From assembly GCA_947500135.1 (NCBI GenBank), contig CANMQX010000005.1, positions 372,001 to 436,000 of the forward strand: 64,000 nt of DNA, read 5' to 3'. Source of the stretch: an uncultured Paracoccaceae bacterium. GTDB lineage: Bacteria; Pseudomonadota; Alphaproteobacteria; Rhodobacterales; Rhodobacteraceae. The position numbers were made by a program, and so were the translations under genes. The notes beneath the pieces were generated by a model. It had not been told where the DNA came from and did not search any database. It saw only the letters and a program-made list of their open reading frames with translations. Below are positions 42,366 through 51,178 of this stretch, piece after piece (within the stretch, counting starts at the first letter, position 1; each line of letters starts with the position of its first letter).

Positions 42366-43154
42366 CTAGATGTCAAAGGTCGCAAAAACGGGGGCGTGGT
42401 CGCTTGGCTTTTCCCAGCCCCGTGCGTCACGCAACACGCGGGACGAATGGGCGGCATTCTTGATATCCGGCGTGGCCCAGATGTGATCAAGGCGGCGCCC
42501 CTTGTCAGCCGCATCCCAATCCCGCGCGCGGTACGACCACCAGCTATAAAGCTGTCCGTCGGGGATATCCTTGCGGGTGACATCAGACCAGTTGCCCGCA
42601 TCCATCACCTGCCCGAAATGGTCGACCTCAATCGGGGTGTGGCTGACGACTTTCAGCAGTTGCTTGTGGCTCCAGACATCATCCTCGCGCGGGGCGATGT
42701 TCAGGTCACCCACCAGGATCGATTTTTCTGGCTTCGCTGCGTGATACGCATCGCGCATATCTGTCAGGTAATCGAGCTTGTTGCCAAATTTCTCGTTCAC
42801 CTCCCGATCCGCAACATCGCCGCCTGCGGGGACGTAATGGTTATGGATCGTCACGCCATTTTCCAGCTTTCCAGCGATATGGCGGGCATGACCCAATGCG
42901 GCATAATCCTCTGCCCCTGCCTCCTCCATCGGGATTTTGGAAAAGATCGCGACACCGTTATATCCCTTCTGCCCACGCGCAACCATGTGGGTGTAGCCCA
43001 GCCCCTGAAACTGTTCGAGCGGGATTTTGTCCACCGGGCTTTTGCATTCCTGCAGGCAGAGCACATCCGGCGCCTCTTCGCGCATCAGCCGCGCCACGAT
43101 ATCCTCGCGCAGACGGACCGAGTTGATGTTCCAGGTGGCAAGGGTAAAGGGCAT
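42366..43154 (-). CDS. xthA: exodeoxyribonuclease III
   Basis: 262-residue AP endonuclease/3'-exonuclease for base-excision repair. Catalytic motifs: TWNINSVRLR at the N-terminus, LCLQECK (Glu at about residue 35), VGDLNIAP (Asp/Asn) and the C-terminal SDHAPVFATFDI (Asp-His pair). The ATG at 43154 starts the usual MPFTLATWN; the longer frame is not expected to be translated. Length is normal for XthA. Confidence 0.94.
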   Translation of the reverse strand: MPFTLATWNINSVRLREDIVARLMREEAPDVLCLQECKSPVDKIPLEQFQGLGYTHMVARGQKGYNGVAIFSKIPMEEAGAEDYAALGHARHIAGKLENGVTIHNHYVPAGGDVADREVNEKFGNKLDYLTDMRDAYHAAKPEKSILVGDLNIAPREDDVWSHKQLLKVVSHTPIEVDHFGQVMDAGNWSDVTRKDIPDGQLYSWWSYRARDWDAADKGRRLDHIWATPDIKNAAHSSRVLRDARGWEKPSDHAPVFATFDI

Positions 43155-43224
43155 GGGTCCAGCTTTCTGTTGAGGGATGCGGGCAACGGTTCGCCGTCGT
43201 TTCTGCCTCGGGCGGCACGATTGA

Positions 43225-44433
43225 TCAACCGTTGCTGTTCTGTCCGACCAATATCCGCGAGTAATGCAGCATGCCCCAAGGGCAGAGTGCGTTTTCGACC
43301 TTCGCCCAAAGGCGCAATGCCTCGCGTTTATCCAAGGTCGTTTGATCGATGATATTGCCAACCGTACGGCGCCCATCAACTTGTGCCACCATGGCCGCAG
43401 CCTTGGCCGGGATTGTCAGGTTGATCCGTTCTGATCCGATACGCAGGGGTGGCAGTTTTTGCGCCTTGATCGCCTGCGCTAGCGCCTTGGCGGGGATCCC
43501 GTTGATATGCGGCACACGATCTTGCGGGTCGGGCCATGCCGGTGCGGCGTCATCCACCCGGCGCGCATATCCGACATGGGTTTTGATGGTGCCGCGCAGT
43601 TCCTCTGCTGATGTCATTTGCGCGATTGGGTCCCTATCATCGGGTGGTTGCGTGAATTGCCCCAAATCATAAAGCCCGGGTTGCGCAAATGACGAAAGCG
43701 CCCAACCGGTATTGGCCAACGCCGATGTCCATTCGGCTACGGTGAATGCCCGGTCCTGACTATGGATCAGAAGGTCGTAAAACCCTGCATCCGACTGCAT
43801 ATGATCGCCCAGATGTGGGTTGCGCTTCAGCGGGTGGGTGTCGGGTAGTTTAGCAAAGACCTGTTTGGCATGTTTCAGTCGCGACTTTGGTGGCAGATGG
43901 TCGTAAAGCCGGTTGAATGCGGCCTGCAAAGGATAGACACCGGTCCGCCCATAAGGCGCATAGACCATGAACCCCAAACCGCCATTGGGGGCCATTGCCG
44001 CGCGAAGCGCCTTCAACCCCGCCTCCGGGTCGGGCAGGTGATGCAGCACCCCACAGCAGTCGATATAGTCAAAAGCGCCTAAGGTGGGGGCATCCAGCAA
44101 CGACCCGGTCACAAAGCGGATATTGTCCAGCTGGCGTGCCGCCACCCGCGCCTCTGCGATTTTGCGCGATGCGGTGGACAGATCAAGATAGGTGATTTGA
44201 TAAGGCCTGTCTGCGTCCTTTAGCCGTTGCGCCAATTGCACCAGCCCGTCGCCCGTCCCGCCGCCCGCAACAAGCACCCGCAATTCCTGCGACCAGTCCC
44301 TTTGACCCGCCCAAAGGCAATGATCCATCTCAACCGGGAATGAAGGAGATCCGGTGATCAGCCGCTTTGCCTCATCCGCCGGATCGCGGGCGGGGTATGG
44401 GTAGGCTTCATACTGATCGCGGATGTCGGACAT
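43225..44433 (-). CDS. class I SAM-dependent methyltransferase
   Basis: 402-residue cytoplasmic methyltransferase. The SAM-binding motif I is VLVAGGGTGDG (about residue 53), motif II ITYLDLSTASRKIAEAR, and DCCGVLHHLPDPEAGLKAL follows. The N-terminus YEAYPYPARDP is common in related roseobacter proteins, and the C-terminal 150 residues form an additional helical domain. Substrate is unknown. Three bases separate it from the asparaginase stop... start side, suggesting co-transcription with the asparaginase gene upstream of it. Confidence 0.82.
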   Translation of the reverse strand: MSDIRDQYEAYPYPARDPADEAKRLITGSPSFPVEMDHCLWAGQRDWSQELRVLVAGGGTGDGLVQLAQRLKDADRPYQITYLDLSTASRKIAEARVAARQLDNIRFVTGSLLDAPTLGAFDYIDCCGVLHHLPDPEAGLKALRAAMAPNGGLGFMVYAPYGRTGVYPLQAAFNRLYDHLPPKSRLKHAKQVFAKLPDTHPLKRNPHLGDHMQSDAGFYDLLIHSQDRAFTVAEWTSALANTGWALSSFAQPGLYDLGQFTQPPDDRDPIAQMTSAEELRGTIKTHVGYARRVDDAAPAWPDPQDRVPHINGIPAKALAQAIKAQKLPPLRIGSERINLTIPAKAAAMVAQVDGRRTVGNIIDQTTLDKREALRLWAKVENALCPWGMLHYSRILVGQNSNG

Positions 44434-44436
44434 CGG

Positions 44437-45426
44437 TTATAGCAAGGCCTTGGCCGGTTGGATATGCCCGGTCACTGTTTTGCGCCAGTTTTGCACGGGC
44501 GGTGCCATACGCGCCTTGGCCGCAGGATGTTCTGGGTTCAGGACGCCCAGCTTGACCAATATCGCAGCGATGGCAGCCTCACTTGCCCTTGTGGCCCCGT
44601 CGGCGATCTTCAGGGCAACGCCCAGCCGTTTTTCGGGGATGATGGCGATGAACACGCCCTCCGCCCCGGTTTTGACGGCAACCTTGTGGTCCATCGCGCG
44701 CATCAGGTCAGTGCAGGCGCGGGTTTCACCAGCCACCAGTTCTGGATAGGTCGCCATGGCCGTTGTTAACCGGGCTGCAGCCTGACTGCGCGTATCCGCC
44801 CGGTCATCCGCGCTGGCAAAGAACGCCATCGCCCGCGCCAACCCATGCACCGTGCAAGCGTGGTTGGGGGCAGAGCAGCCATCGATCCCGAACATCGGGC
44901 TGGTTTCCTGCGTAACCTCCTCAAACGCGGCTTTGCAGGCCTGTTGCACCGGATGGTCGATCAGTTCGTAATCTGGCCCGGCGCGCAGATGTTTGGTCAG
45001 CGTCAGAAATCCTGCATGTTTGCCCGAGCAGTTATTGTGGATCTGGCAGGGTTTTTCATGGGCCCGGATCAAACCATATCGCGCATCCTTGTCAGCGGGC
45101 ATCTGTGGACCACAGCGAAAGGCGTCATCCGTCAGGTCAAGGTCATTCAGCCAAGCCTGCACCCGGTCCGTATGGATTGCCGCCCCGTTATGCGACGCGC
45201 AAGCCAATGCGAGCTGTTCATCGGTCAGATGCGCGCCCGCCCCGCTTTCCAGCAAGGGCAGTGCCTGCACCATTTTGCAGGACGAGCGGGGATAGATCGT
45301 TGCAGTCGGATCACCCCATGCATCAACGATCTGGCCCAAGTCATCACAGACGACGGCATGTCCCTGATGGACCGACTCCAACAGATCACCACGCAAAACT
45401 TCAACCAGATCAACGGGATTTGCCAT
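44437..45426 (-). CDS. L-asparaginase II family (Rhizobium-type)
   Basis: 329-residue asparaginase of the rhizobial AnsA/EcAII-unrelated family, releasing ammonia from L-asparagine. Family motifs are YPRSSCKMVQALPLLESGAG (with the Ser-x-x-Lys pair), ACASHNGA, NNCSGKHAGFL and FGIDGCSAPNHA. The ATG at 45426 is the expected start; a longer frame to 45600 has no family similarity. It is separated by three bases from the methyltransferase downstream. Confidence 0.88.
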   Translation of the reverse strand: MANPVDLVEVLRGDLLESVHQGHAVVCDDLGQIVDAWGDPTATIYPRSSCKMVQALPLLESGAGAHLTDEQLALACASHNGAAIHTDRVQAWLNDLDLTDDAFRCGPQMPADKDARYGLIRAHEKPCQIHNNCSGKHAGFLTLTKHLRAGPDYELIDHPVQQACKAAFEEVTQETSPMFGIDGCSAPNHACTVHGLARAMAFFASADDRADTRSQAAARLTTAMATYPELVAGETRACTDLMRAMDHKVAVKTGAEGVFIAIIPEKRLGVALKIADGATRASEAAIAAILVKLGVLNPEHPAAKARMAPPVQNWRKTVTGHIQPAKALL

Positions 45427-45621
45427 TTTTTCGCCTTTTTGGGTTGTATATGTCGTCTGCGTAGCTGTCGTCGCGTTTGGGGCTTTCCCCCGCTGGCGGT
45501 TTTTTGCTACGCTTATGGCTATCGAGTTGAAACAGTTCCTGCCAGTCGAAAAGGTGTACGTCAGATGCGCCGTGACGCAAACAGGGACATCCAGAGGCAA
45601 GGACAGCTTGGAGGCTGTGAC

Positions 45622-46152
45622 ATGATTTCAAATATTTTTCGCGCAATTGGCGTGACAGGTTTACTGGTCTGGGCAAGCACGGGTGCGGCGCAAGAGGTGA
45701 GTGACAGCCGGGTCGCCGCAAACACCGACTGGAGCGTTTTTGTCGAAAGCGACCCCAATGAATGCTGGGCCGTATCCGCGCCGAAGGAAACGGTGAACAG
45801 CCGCGACGGGGCGGCTGTGACCGTCCGCCGTGGTGATATCCGCCTGATCGTCTTTTACCGTCCCGCCGAAAATGTCACCGGTCAGGTGATGTTTGCTGGC
45901 GGTTATCCTTTCGCCAGTGGTTCCACTGTTGAGCTGACGGTGGGCGATACGAAGTTCCAGATGTTCACCGAAGGTGAAACAGCCTGGCCTGCCACTCCTG
46001 AAGATGACGCAAAATTCGTGGCCGCGATGAAGCGTGGTGCAAGCGCAGTGGCTGTTGGCCGCTCTGGCCGTGGCACCCGTACTGAGGATACGTTCAGCCT
46101 GTTGGGCTTTACCGCTGCTGTTGAAGAGGCCGCAAAGCGCTGCGCGGGCTAA
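45622..46152 (+). CDS. invasion-associated locus B (IalB) family protein
   Basis: 176-residue exported protein with signal peptide (residues 1-23, ending GAAQE). DWSVFVESDPNECWAVSAPKE and GRGTRTEDTFSLLGFTAAVEEAAKRC match the IalB-like family; two cysteines, near residues 49 and 174, may pair. It is periplasmic; function in free-living bacteria is unclear. GGAGG lies seven bases before the ATG at 45622, which settles the start against a long overlapping frame. A strong terminator follows. Confidence 0.85.
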   Translation: MISNIFRAIGVTGLLVWASTGAAQEVSDSRVAANTDWSVFVESDPNECWAVSAPKETVNSRDGAAVTVRRGDIRLIVFYRPAENVTGQVMFAGGYPFASGSTVELTVGDTKFQMFTEGETAWPATPEDDAKFVAAMKRGASAVAVGRSGRGTRTEDTFSLLGFTAAVEEAAKRCAG

Positions 46153-46175
46153 CCCAACTTATTCTTATACAAATA

Positions 46176-46206
46176 GGGCCGGTTTTCTTGTGAAAACCGG
46201 CCCTTT
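46176..46206 (+). terminator. rho-independent terminator after ialB-like gene
   Basis: Perfect 12-bp stem GGGCCGGTTTTC / GAAAACCGGCCC with TTGT loop, followed by TTTCTCTT, 23 bases after the stop. Confidence 0.9.
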
Positions 46207-46248
46207 CTCTTATATGCCCAGCTTGACCCCGCATAAAAGAGTATCCCG

Positions 46249-47424
46249 ATGGACGCCAAGGCCCCGATTACACAGGACGTGATGACCATTCCGCGCAAGC
46301 TGCCGGATGGTCCACAGAACCTTATTGGCTTGTCGCGCGACCAATTGCGTGACGCTTTGATTGCGGCAGGCACGTCTGAAAAGCAGGCCAAGATGCGGGC
46401 GAGCCAGATCTGGCAATGGATCTATCATTGGGGCGTGCGTGACTTTGCCCAGATGACCAATCTGGCCAAGGATTATCGCGCCATGTTGGCCGAAACATTT
46501 GTCATTGCCGTGCCCGAGGTCGTCACCCGCCAGATATCCGAAGATGGCACCCGCAAATATCTGTGCCGCATTGCAGGCGGACACGAGGTCGAGGTGGTGT
46601 ATATCCCCGAAACTGATCGCGGCACCTTGTGCATTTCCAGTCAGGTTGGTTGCACGCTAACCTGTTCATTCTGCCATACCGGCACCCAGAAACTGGTCCG
46701 CAATCTGACTGCGGCCGAGATTATCGGGCAGGTCATGCTGGCCCGTGACGATCTGGACGAATGGCCAGAGCCGGGCGCACCCACCAAGCAAAACCGCCTT
46801 TTGTCGAACATCGTGCTGATGGGCATGGGTGAGCCGCTTTATAATTTTGAAAGCGTGCGCGACGCGATGAAAATCGCGATGGACCCGCATGGCATTCAGC
46901 TGTCTCGCCGTCGCATCACGCTGTCCACATCCGGTGTGGTCCCCGAAATTGCGCGCACGGCAGAGGAAATCGGTTGTCAGCTGGCGGTTTCATTCCACGC
47001 CACCACTGATGAGGTTCGCGATCGGCTGGTGCCGATCAACAAGCGCTGGAATATTGAAACGCTTCTGGATGCGCTGCGTGTCTATCCCAAAGTGTCCAAT
47101 TCCGAACGAATCACATTTGAATACGTGATGCTGGACGGGATCAACGACAGCGATAATGACGCCCGCCGCCTGATCAAGCTGATCGATGGTATCCCCGCAA
47201 AGATCAACCTGATCCCGTTCAACGAATGGCCCGGCGCCCCCTATAAACGATCATCCAATAACCGTATCCGCGCCTTTGCTGACATCATTTATAACGCAGG
47301 ATATGCGTCACCCGTTCGCAAGCCCCGTGGCGAAGACATCATGGCCGCATGTGGTCAGTTGAAGTCCGCAACTGAACGCGCCAGAAAAAGCCGCGCAGAA
47401 ATCGCGGCAGATGCTGGACTTTAA
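46249..47424 (+). CDS. rlmN: 23S rRNA/tRNA (adenine-2503/37 C2)-methyltransferase RlmN
   Basis: 391-residue radical-SAM enzyme methylating A2503 of 23S rRNA and A37 of some tRNAs. The cluster-binding motif is [11 protein letters not shown] (about residue 132, CxxxCxxC). [26 protein letters not shown] and the C-terminal CGQL (catalytic cysteine near residue 366) are conserved. It starts at ATG 46249 after the terminator, apparently with its own promoter. Confidence 0.95.
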   Translation: MDAKAPITQDVMTIPRKLPDGPQNLIGLSRDQLRDALIAAGTSEKQAKMRASQIWQWIYHWGVRDFAQMTNLAKDYRAMLAETFVIAVPEVVTRQISEDGTRKYLCRIAGGHEVEVVYIPETDRGTLCISSQVGCTLTCSFCHTGTQKLVRNLTAAEIIGQVMLARDDLDEWPEPGAPTKQNRLLSNIVLMGMGEPLYNFESVRDAMKIAMDPHGIQLSRRRITLSTSGVVPEIARTAEEIGCQLAVSFHATTDEVRDRLVPINKRWNIETLLDALRVYPKVSNSERITFEYVMLDGINDSDNDARRLIKLIDGIPAKINLIPFNEWPGAPYKRSSNNRIRAFADIIYNAGYASPVRKPRGEDIMAACGQLKSATERARKSRAEIAADAGL

Positions 47425-47458
47425 CAATTTCTTCACCTTAAGCCTCTGATATGGCGTC

Positions 47459-47863
47459 ATGAAACAAATAGTGCTGGGTCTGACCCCCGAATTAGCTGAC
47501 GCTTTGCAACATCTTGGTGGGCGTGATGAAATGACGATTGGCGATCTTGTGCGCGAGGCGCTGCACAATGACCTGCGCCGTCGAAAACATGCGCGCGGTT
47601 TGCGATTGGACAAAACGCTGGCACCGTTGCGCCAACATTTGGACGAAGATGTGCGCGACGCTGTGAACTGGCAGGATTTGCAGCGACGGGTCCGACGCAA
47701 AGGGTATCAGTTTGTGCGCCGTGGCGGTGGGCTGAGTTTGCATGACCTGAACGGCACGCATATTTGCAGCGCCGCTGATCTGGGCCATCGGCACGCCCGA
47801 TTGATGCGCCAATTCGGGGAGCCGATCGCAAATACAGGGCCAAAACTGCGCATGGTTGGGTAA
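47459..47863 (+). CDS. hypothetical protein, ribbon-helix-helix-like N-terminus and relaxase-like tail
   Basis: 134-residue basic protein, not firmly recognised. Residues 1-45 (KQIVLGLTPELADALQHLGGRDEMTIGDLVREALHNDLRRR) look like a ribbon-helix-helix DNA-binding domain. The C-terminal part (WQDLQRRVRRKGYQFVRRGGGLSLHDLNGTHICSAADLGH) resembles segments found in relaxase/mobilisation proteins. No other mobile-element gene is nearby, so it is either a domesticated remnant or a housekeeping DNA-binding protein of roseobacters. It starts 34 bases after rlmN. Confidence 0.6.
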   Translation: MKQIVLGLTPELADALQHLGGRDEMTIGDLVREALHNDLRRRKHARGLRLDKTLAPLRQHLDEDVRDAVNWQDLQRRVRRKGYQFVRRGGGLSLHDLNGTHICSAADLGHRHARLMRQFGEPIANTGPKLRMVG

Positions 47864-47897
47864 CGTTGCCTTACCCGGCCGCGCCACTTAGCCTTGG

Positions 47898-49016
47898 TTA
47901 AGCCAGCAGCGCCCGCGCCTCTTCGGGTGACAGTGCCGCTGGTCGGTCACATGTCGTGGATAACTCGATAAACCGCTTCTCCTCGCCCGATTTCAGGATG
48001 CTTGTCATCACATCAACCGCATGGACCGCCAGATCGATGCTGCAACGATGCGGTCGCCCCTCGGCAATTGCAGCCGCCATATCAGCCAGACCCGCACAAC
48101 GATAATTGGCTTGTTCGCCTTCATTGACGATCCCAAACGGGTGATCCCATGCAGGCAGTGAAGTGATCTGTTGATCCTGACCGCCAATTTCGACCTCACC
48201 ACCAAAAAAATTCGGGTCCGGCACGAATAGCGATGCGTCTTCGCCGTAAAGTTCCATATTCGCATGCCGATTGGCCCAGACGTCCCAACTGGCCCCCAGC
48301 GTCACGGTGGCCCCGTTTGCAAATTCCAGCAATGCGTGGATGTTGGTCGGGGTATCAACCGGTACTTTTTCACCCTCCCGGTCACCATTTCCGATGACCC
48401 GTTCGGGGAAGGTCGTGCTTGCCAAAGCCGCGACGGATTTCACCGGTCCGATCAACTGCAACAGGTTCGTCACATAATATGGACCAATATCCAGAATTGG
48501 GCCTGCGCCTGGCTGGTAGAAGAAATCCGGGTTGGGGTGCCAGCTTTCCATTCCATGCCCCATGACATGGCATGTGCCGCCAATGATCTTGCCCACATCA
48601 CCCGCATCAATGGCCGCACGGGCCTGCTGGTGCGCCCCACCCAGGAAGGTGTCAGGCGCCGACCCAATGGACAGGTTTTTCGATGCGGCCAGTTCGCGCA
48701 GGGTTTCAGCCTCGGCCAATGTCAGGACCAGTGGTTTTTCGGAATAGGCGTGTTTACCGGCCTCCAGAATGCGTTTGGTAACGGCGAAATGCACCGCCGG
48801 GACCGTCAGGTTAACAACCACGTCAATGTCATCCGCCTTTAGCAGATCATTCACGGTGTCCGCCCGCAAACCAAATTCTGCCGCCCGCGCCCGTGCCGCA
48901 TCCATGTTGATATCCGCCACGGCCTTGACCGACAGTGATTTGAACATCGGGGCCAGCCTGCAATAGGCGGTCGAGATATTGCCGCATCCGATGATGCCAA
49001 CGCCAAGTTGTGTCAT
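47898..49016 (-). CDS. Gfo/Idh/MocA-family sugar dehydrogenase
   Basis: 372-residue NAD(P)-dependent oxidoreductase. The N-terminal Rossmann motif is GVGIIGCGNIS, and YSEKPLVL (about residue 92) is the family EKP motif; DIGPYYVTNLLQLIG follows in the substrate domain. AGGAA precedes the ATG. It is the last gene of the sugar-uptake operon, nine bases after the isomerase, and probably oxidises the imported sugar or polyol. Substrate unknown. Confidence 0.9.
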   Translation of the reverse strand: MTQLGVGIIGCGNISTAYCRLAPMFKSLSVKAVADINMDAARARAAEFGLRADTVNDLLKADDIDVVVNLTVPAVHFAVTKRILEAGKHAYSEKPLVLTLAEAETLRELAASKNLSIGSAPDTFLGGAHQQARAAIDAGDVGKIIGGTCHVMGHGMESWHPNPDFFYQPGAGPILDIGPYYVTNLLQLIGPVKSVAALASTTFPERVIGNGDREGEKVPVDTPTNIHALLEFANGATVTLGASWDVWANRHANMELYGEDASLFVPDPNFFGGEVEIGGQDQQITSLPAWDHPFGIVNEGEQANYRCAGLADMAAAIAEGRPHRCSIDLAVHAVDVMTSILKSGEEKRFIELSTTCDRPAALSPEEARALLA

Positions 49017-49025
49017 GTGTTTTCC

Positions 49026-49772
49026 TTAGAAGTTTTGAACAGCGGCAAGGCTGCGGATCGCAAATCGGGTATCATCATTGGGGTTGTCATGTTCGATCAC
49101 GTAATGGGTACACTGCGCCGCCTGCAATGCGGCGTGAATAGCGGGCCATTTCATGATCCCATGACCAACATCCGCCCAGCCGTCTTCGTCCGTGCAAGTC
49201 CCATCTGGCGCGATATCCTTGATATGCACAGCACTAAGGCGGCCTGCGTATTTGTTGATCCAATCAACAGGGTCCAGCCCGGCGACCCGGACCCAACCCA
49301 GATCGAGTTCCAGCGCGAGGTCATCGGACGCGCCTGCGATAAGGTCAATCGGCAGCTCACCATTGTCTGTTGCGACAAATTCGAAGTCGTGATTATGCCA
49401 ACCAAACGCAACACCTGCATCATTCAGCGGGCGCCCCGCCTGCGCCAGCCTTTCGCCAAATGCCGTCCAGCCAGCCGCATCCGTCGGCCTTTGATCGGCG
49501 TCCAGATAGGGGATAAAGACCTTTTTTATTCCCAGCGTCTTGATGATGTTCAGCGTTCCGGGCAGATCATCCTCAACCATATCCAGCCCAAAATGGCTGC
49601 TTGTCATCTGCAGGCCTGCGGCATCCAGCCCGGCGCGCAGACCGTCCAGATCATCAAACAAGCCGCCATAGCCTTCGACATGGCTGTATCCCGCCTTCGC
49701 AAGCATCTGGAGCGTATCATCCAGCGGCGGAAAGTTCCGCGAACAATAAAGTTGGTAAGCAATCTGAGGCAT
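49026..49772 (-). CDS. sugar phosphate isomerase/epimerase (xylose-isomerase-like TIM barrel)
   Basis: 248-residue TIM-barrel protein. HVEGYGGLF, FGWHNHDFEF (about residue 124), LELDLGWV and VHIKDIA give the metal-binding Glu/Asp/His pattern of AP-endonuclease-2-like sugar isomerases. It belongs to the sugar operon with the Gfo/Idh/MocA gene. The 326 bases separating it from the ATPase gene hold no convincing gene. It probably isomerises or dehydrates the oxidised sugar. Confidence 0.87.
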   Translation of the reverse strand: MPQIAYQLYCSRNFPPLDDTLQMLAKAGYSHVEGYGGLFDDLDGLRAGLDAAGLQMTSSHFGLDMVEDDLPGTLNIIKTLGIKKVFIPYLDADQRPTDAAGWTAFGERLAQAGRPLNDAGVAFGWHNHDFEFVATDNGELPIDLIAGASDDLALELDLGWVRVAGLDPVDWINKYAGRLSAVHIKDIAPDGTCTDEDGWADVGHGIMKWPAIHAALQAAQCTHYVIEHDNPNDDTRFAIRSLAAVQNF

Positions 49773-50098
49773 GATCTGTCCTTCGCAATGTTAGATATGC
49801 GTGACGCAACGCTGACAGCGCGGCGCGAAATCTGGGTTGGGAATGGGGCGCGGGAACGGGTGGGTCTCCTGCTTGGCGGCACCAGCAGCGATGGCGGAGT
49901 GAAACGCCGCGCTGTCGGTGTTATTTCCCACCCGCGCTGTGCCCGTGAGCGACACGCGGTCAGTCCTGCACGCGCATCTGCCACGCAGAACAATCCGGTT
50001 ATTCACCTTGGTGGTGAAATCGGTATCTCTACCTCGTAGGATCAGGTCCATACCGGCGTCTGTCAACGTAAAGTTGCGTGATATGGCCCATTGATCCG
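49773..50098. other. 326-bp gap within the sugar operon, no supported gene
   Basis: Between the ATPase and isomerase genes. A 103-codon reverse frame (GTG at 50102) overlaps the ATPase stop by four bases, but its product is low-complexity and unlike any family I know. I see no strong terminator, so read-through into the isomerase gene is assumed. The region may be a decayed gene or a long leader. Confidence 0.45.
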
Positions 50099-51178
50099 TC
50101 ACAGGCGGTCCTCGGTCGCGGTGTCGAACAAGGATGCGCGCGACGGGTCCACCCCGATTGAAATCGTCTCGCCAACCTTAACGCTGGCCTGCCCATCCAT
50201 CCGAATGCGGAACGGATGCTGGCCCAGCTTGGCATAGACCAGTGTGTCTGACCCCATCGGTTCAACCAGATCAACATCGACGGCAAACTGCAAAGGTGCA
50301 TTGGGGACGAGTTCGCCGGTAACCACATGTTCGGGTCGAATACCAATGGTTGCGGGGCGGTCGGCGGTCTGTGGCGCCGCAAACGCATAGCCGTCCATGG
50401 GCATGACCATATCATCCACCTTGAAACGGCCACCCTCCAAGTGCCCTTCGATAAAGTTCATCGAGGGTGAGCCGATGAAGTCAGCGACATAAAGGTTGCG
50501 CGGCTTGTTATAAATCTCATCCGGTGAGCCGAGCTGCATGATCGCCCCGCCCTTCATCACTGCGATCCGGTCGGCAAGTGTCATCGCTTCGACCTGATCA
50601 TGGGTCACATAGATCATCGTATTTTGCAGCTGATTATGCAGCCGCTTGAGTTCGACCCGCAGATCGACCCGCAGTTTTGCGTCAAGATTGGACAGCGGTT
50701 CATCGAAAAGAAACACATCCACGTCCCGCACCAGCGCCCGCCCGATGGCGACACGCTGGCGTTGCCCGCCGGACAACGCACCTGGCTTCCGGTCCAGCAG
50801 TGGCCCGATTTGTAGGATTTCAGCGGCCCGCGCGACCCGCTTTTCAATCTCGTTTTTCGGGATTTTCGCGTTCTTCAGACCAAAGGAAAGGTTCCCCTTT
50901 ACGGTCATCTGCGGGTACAGCGCATAGGACTGGAACACCATGCCGATCCCACGCTCAGAAGGTTCGGCCCAGGTGACGTTTTCACCCTTGATGAATATCT
51001 GGCCGTCCGTGATCTCCAACAGGCCCGCAATACAGTTTAGCAGGGTGGATTTTCCGCAGCCCGATGACCCCAGCAGGACAAGAAATTCGCCCTCGCTTAC
51101 ATTCAGGTCCAGCCCTTGCAAGACCTTTACCGCCCCAAATGCGAGGTCGAGTTGTTTGATTTCAACCGAATATGTCAT
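50099..51178 (-). CDS. sugar ABC importer ATPase (UgpC/MalK type)
   Basis: 359-residue ATPase. Walker A is GSSGCGKST (about residue 38), signature LSGGQRQRVAIGRALV, Walker B FLFDEPLSNLDAKLR, switch YVTHDQVEAMTL; a C-terminal TOBE/OB region (about 235-359) is typical for carbohydrate importers. It overlaps the permease stop by four bases. It energises the importer encoded by the three upstream genes. Confidence 0.95.
   Translation of the reverse strand: MTYSVEIKQLDLAFGAVKVLQGLDLNVSEGEFLVLLGSSGCGKSTLLNCIAGLLEITDGQIFIKGENVTWAEPSERGIGMVFQSYALYPQMTVKGNLSFGLKNAKIPKNEIEKRVARAAEILQIGPLLDRKPGALSGGQRQRVAIGRALVRDVDVFLFDEPLSNLDAKLRVDLRVELKRLHNQLQNTMIYVTHDQVEAMTLADRIAVMKGGAIMQLGSPDEIYNKPRNLYVADFIGSPSMNFIEGHLEGGRFKVDDMVMPMDGYAFAAPQTADRPATIGIRPEHVVTGELVPNAPLQFAVDVDLVEPMGSDTLVYAKLGQHPFRIRMDGQASVKVGETISIGVDPSRASLFDTATEDRL

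Noticed and set aside
44845-45621. Long N-terminal extension of the IalB-family frame
   Set aside because: Overlaps the asparaginase gene on the other strand; a strong ribosome site and signal peptide fix the start at 45622.
49008-50039. 343-codon forward frame
   Set aside because: Antisense to the sugar isomerase; no family features.
49791-50102. 103-codon reverse frame after the ATPase gene
   Set aside because: Start overlap with the ATPase stop is suggestive, but composition and lack of any recognisable pattern do not support a gene.
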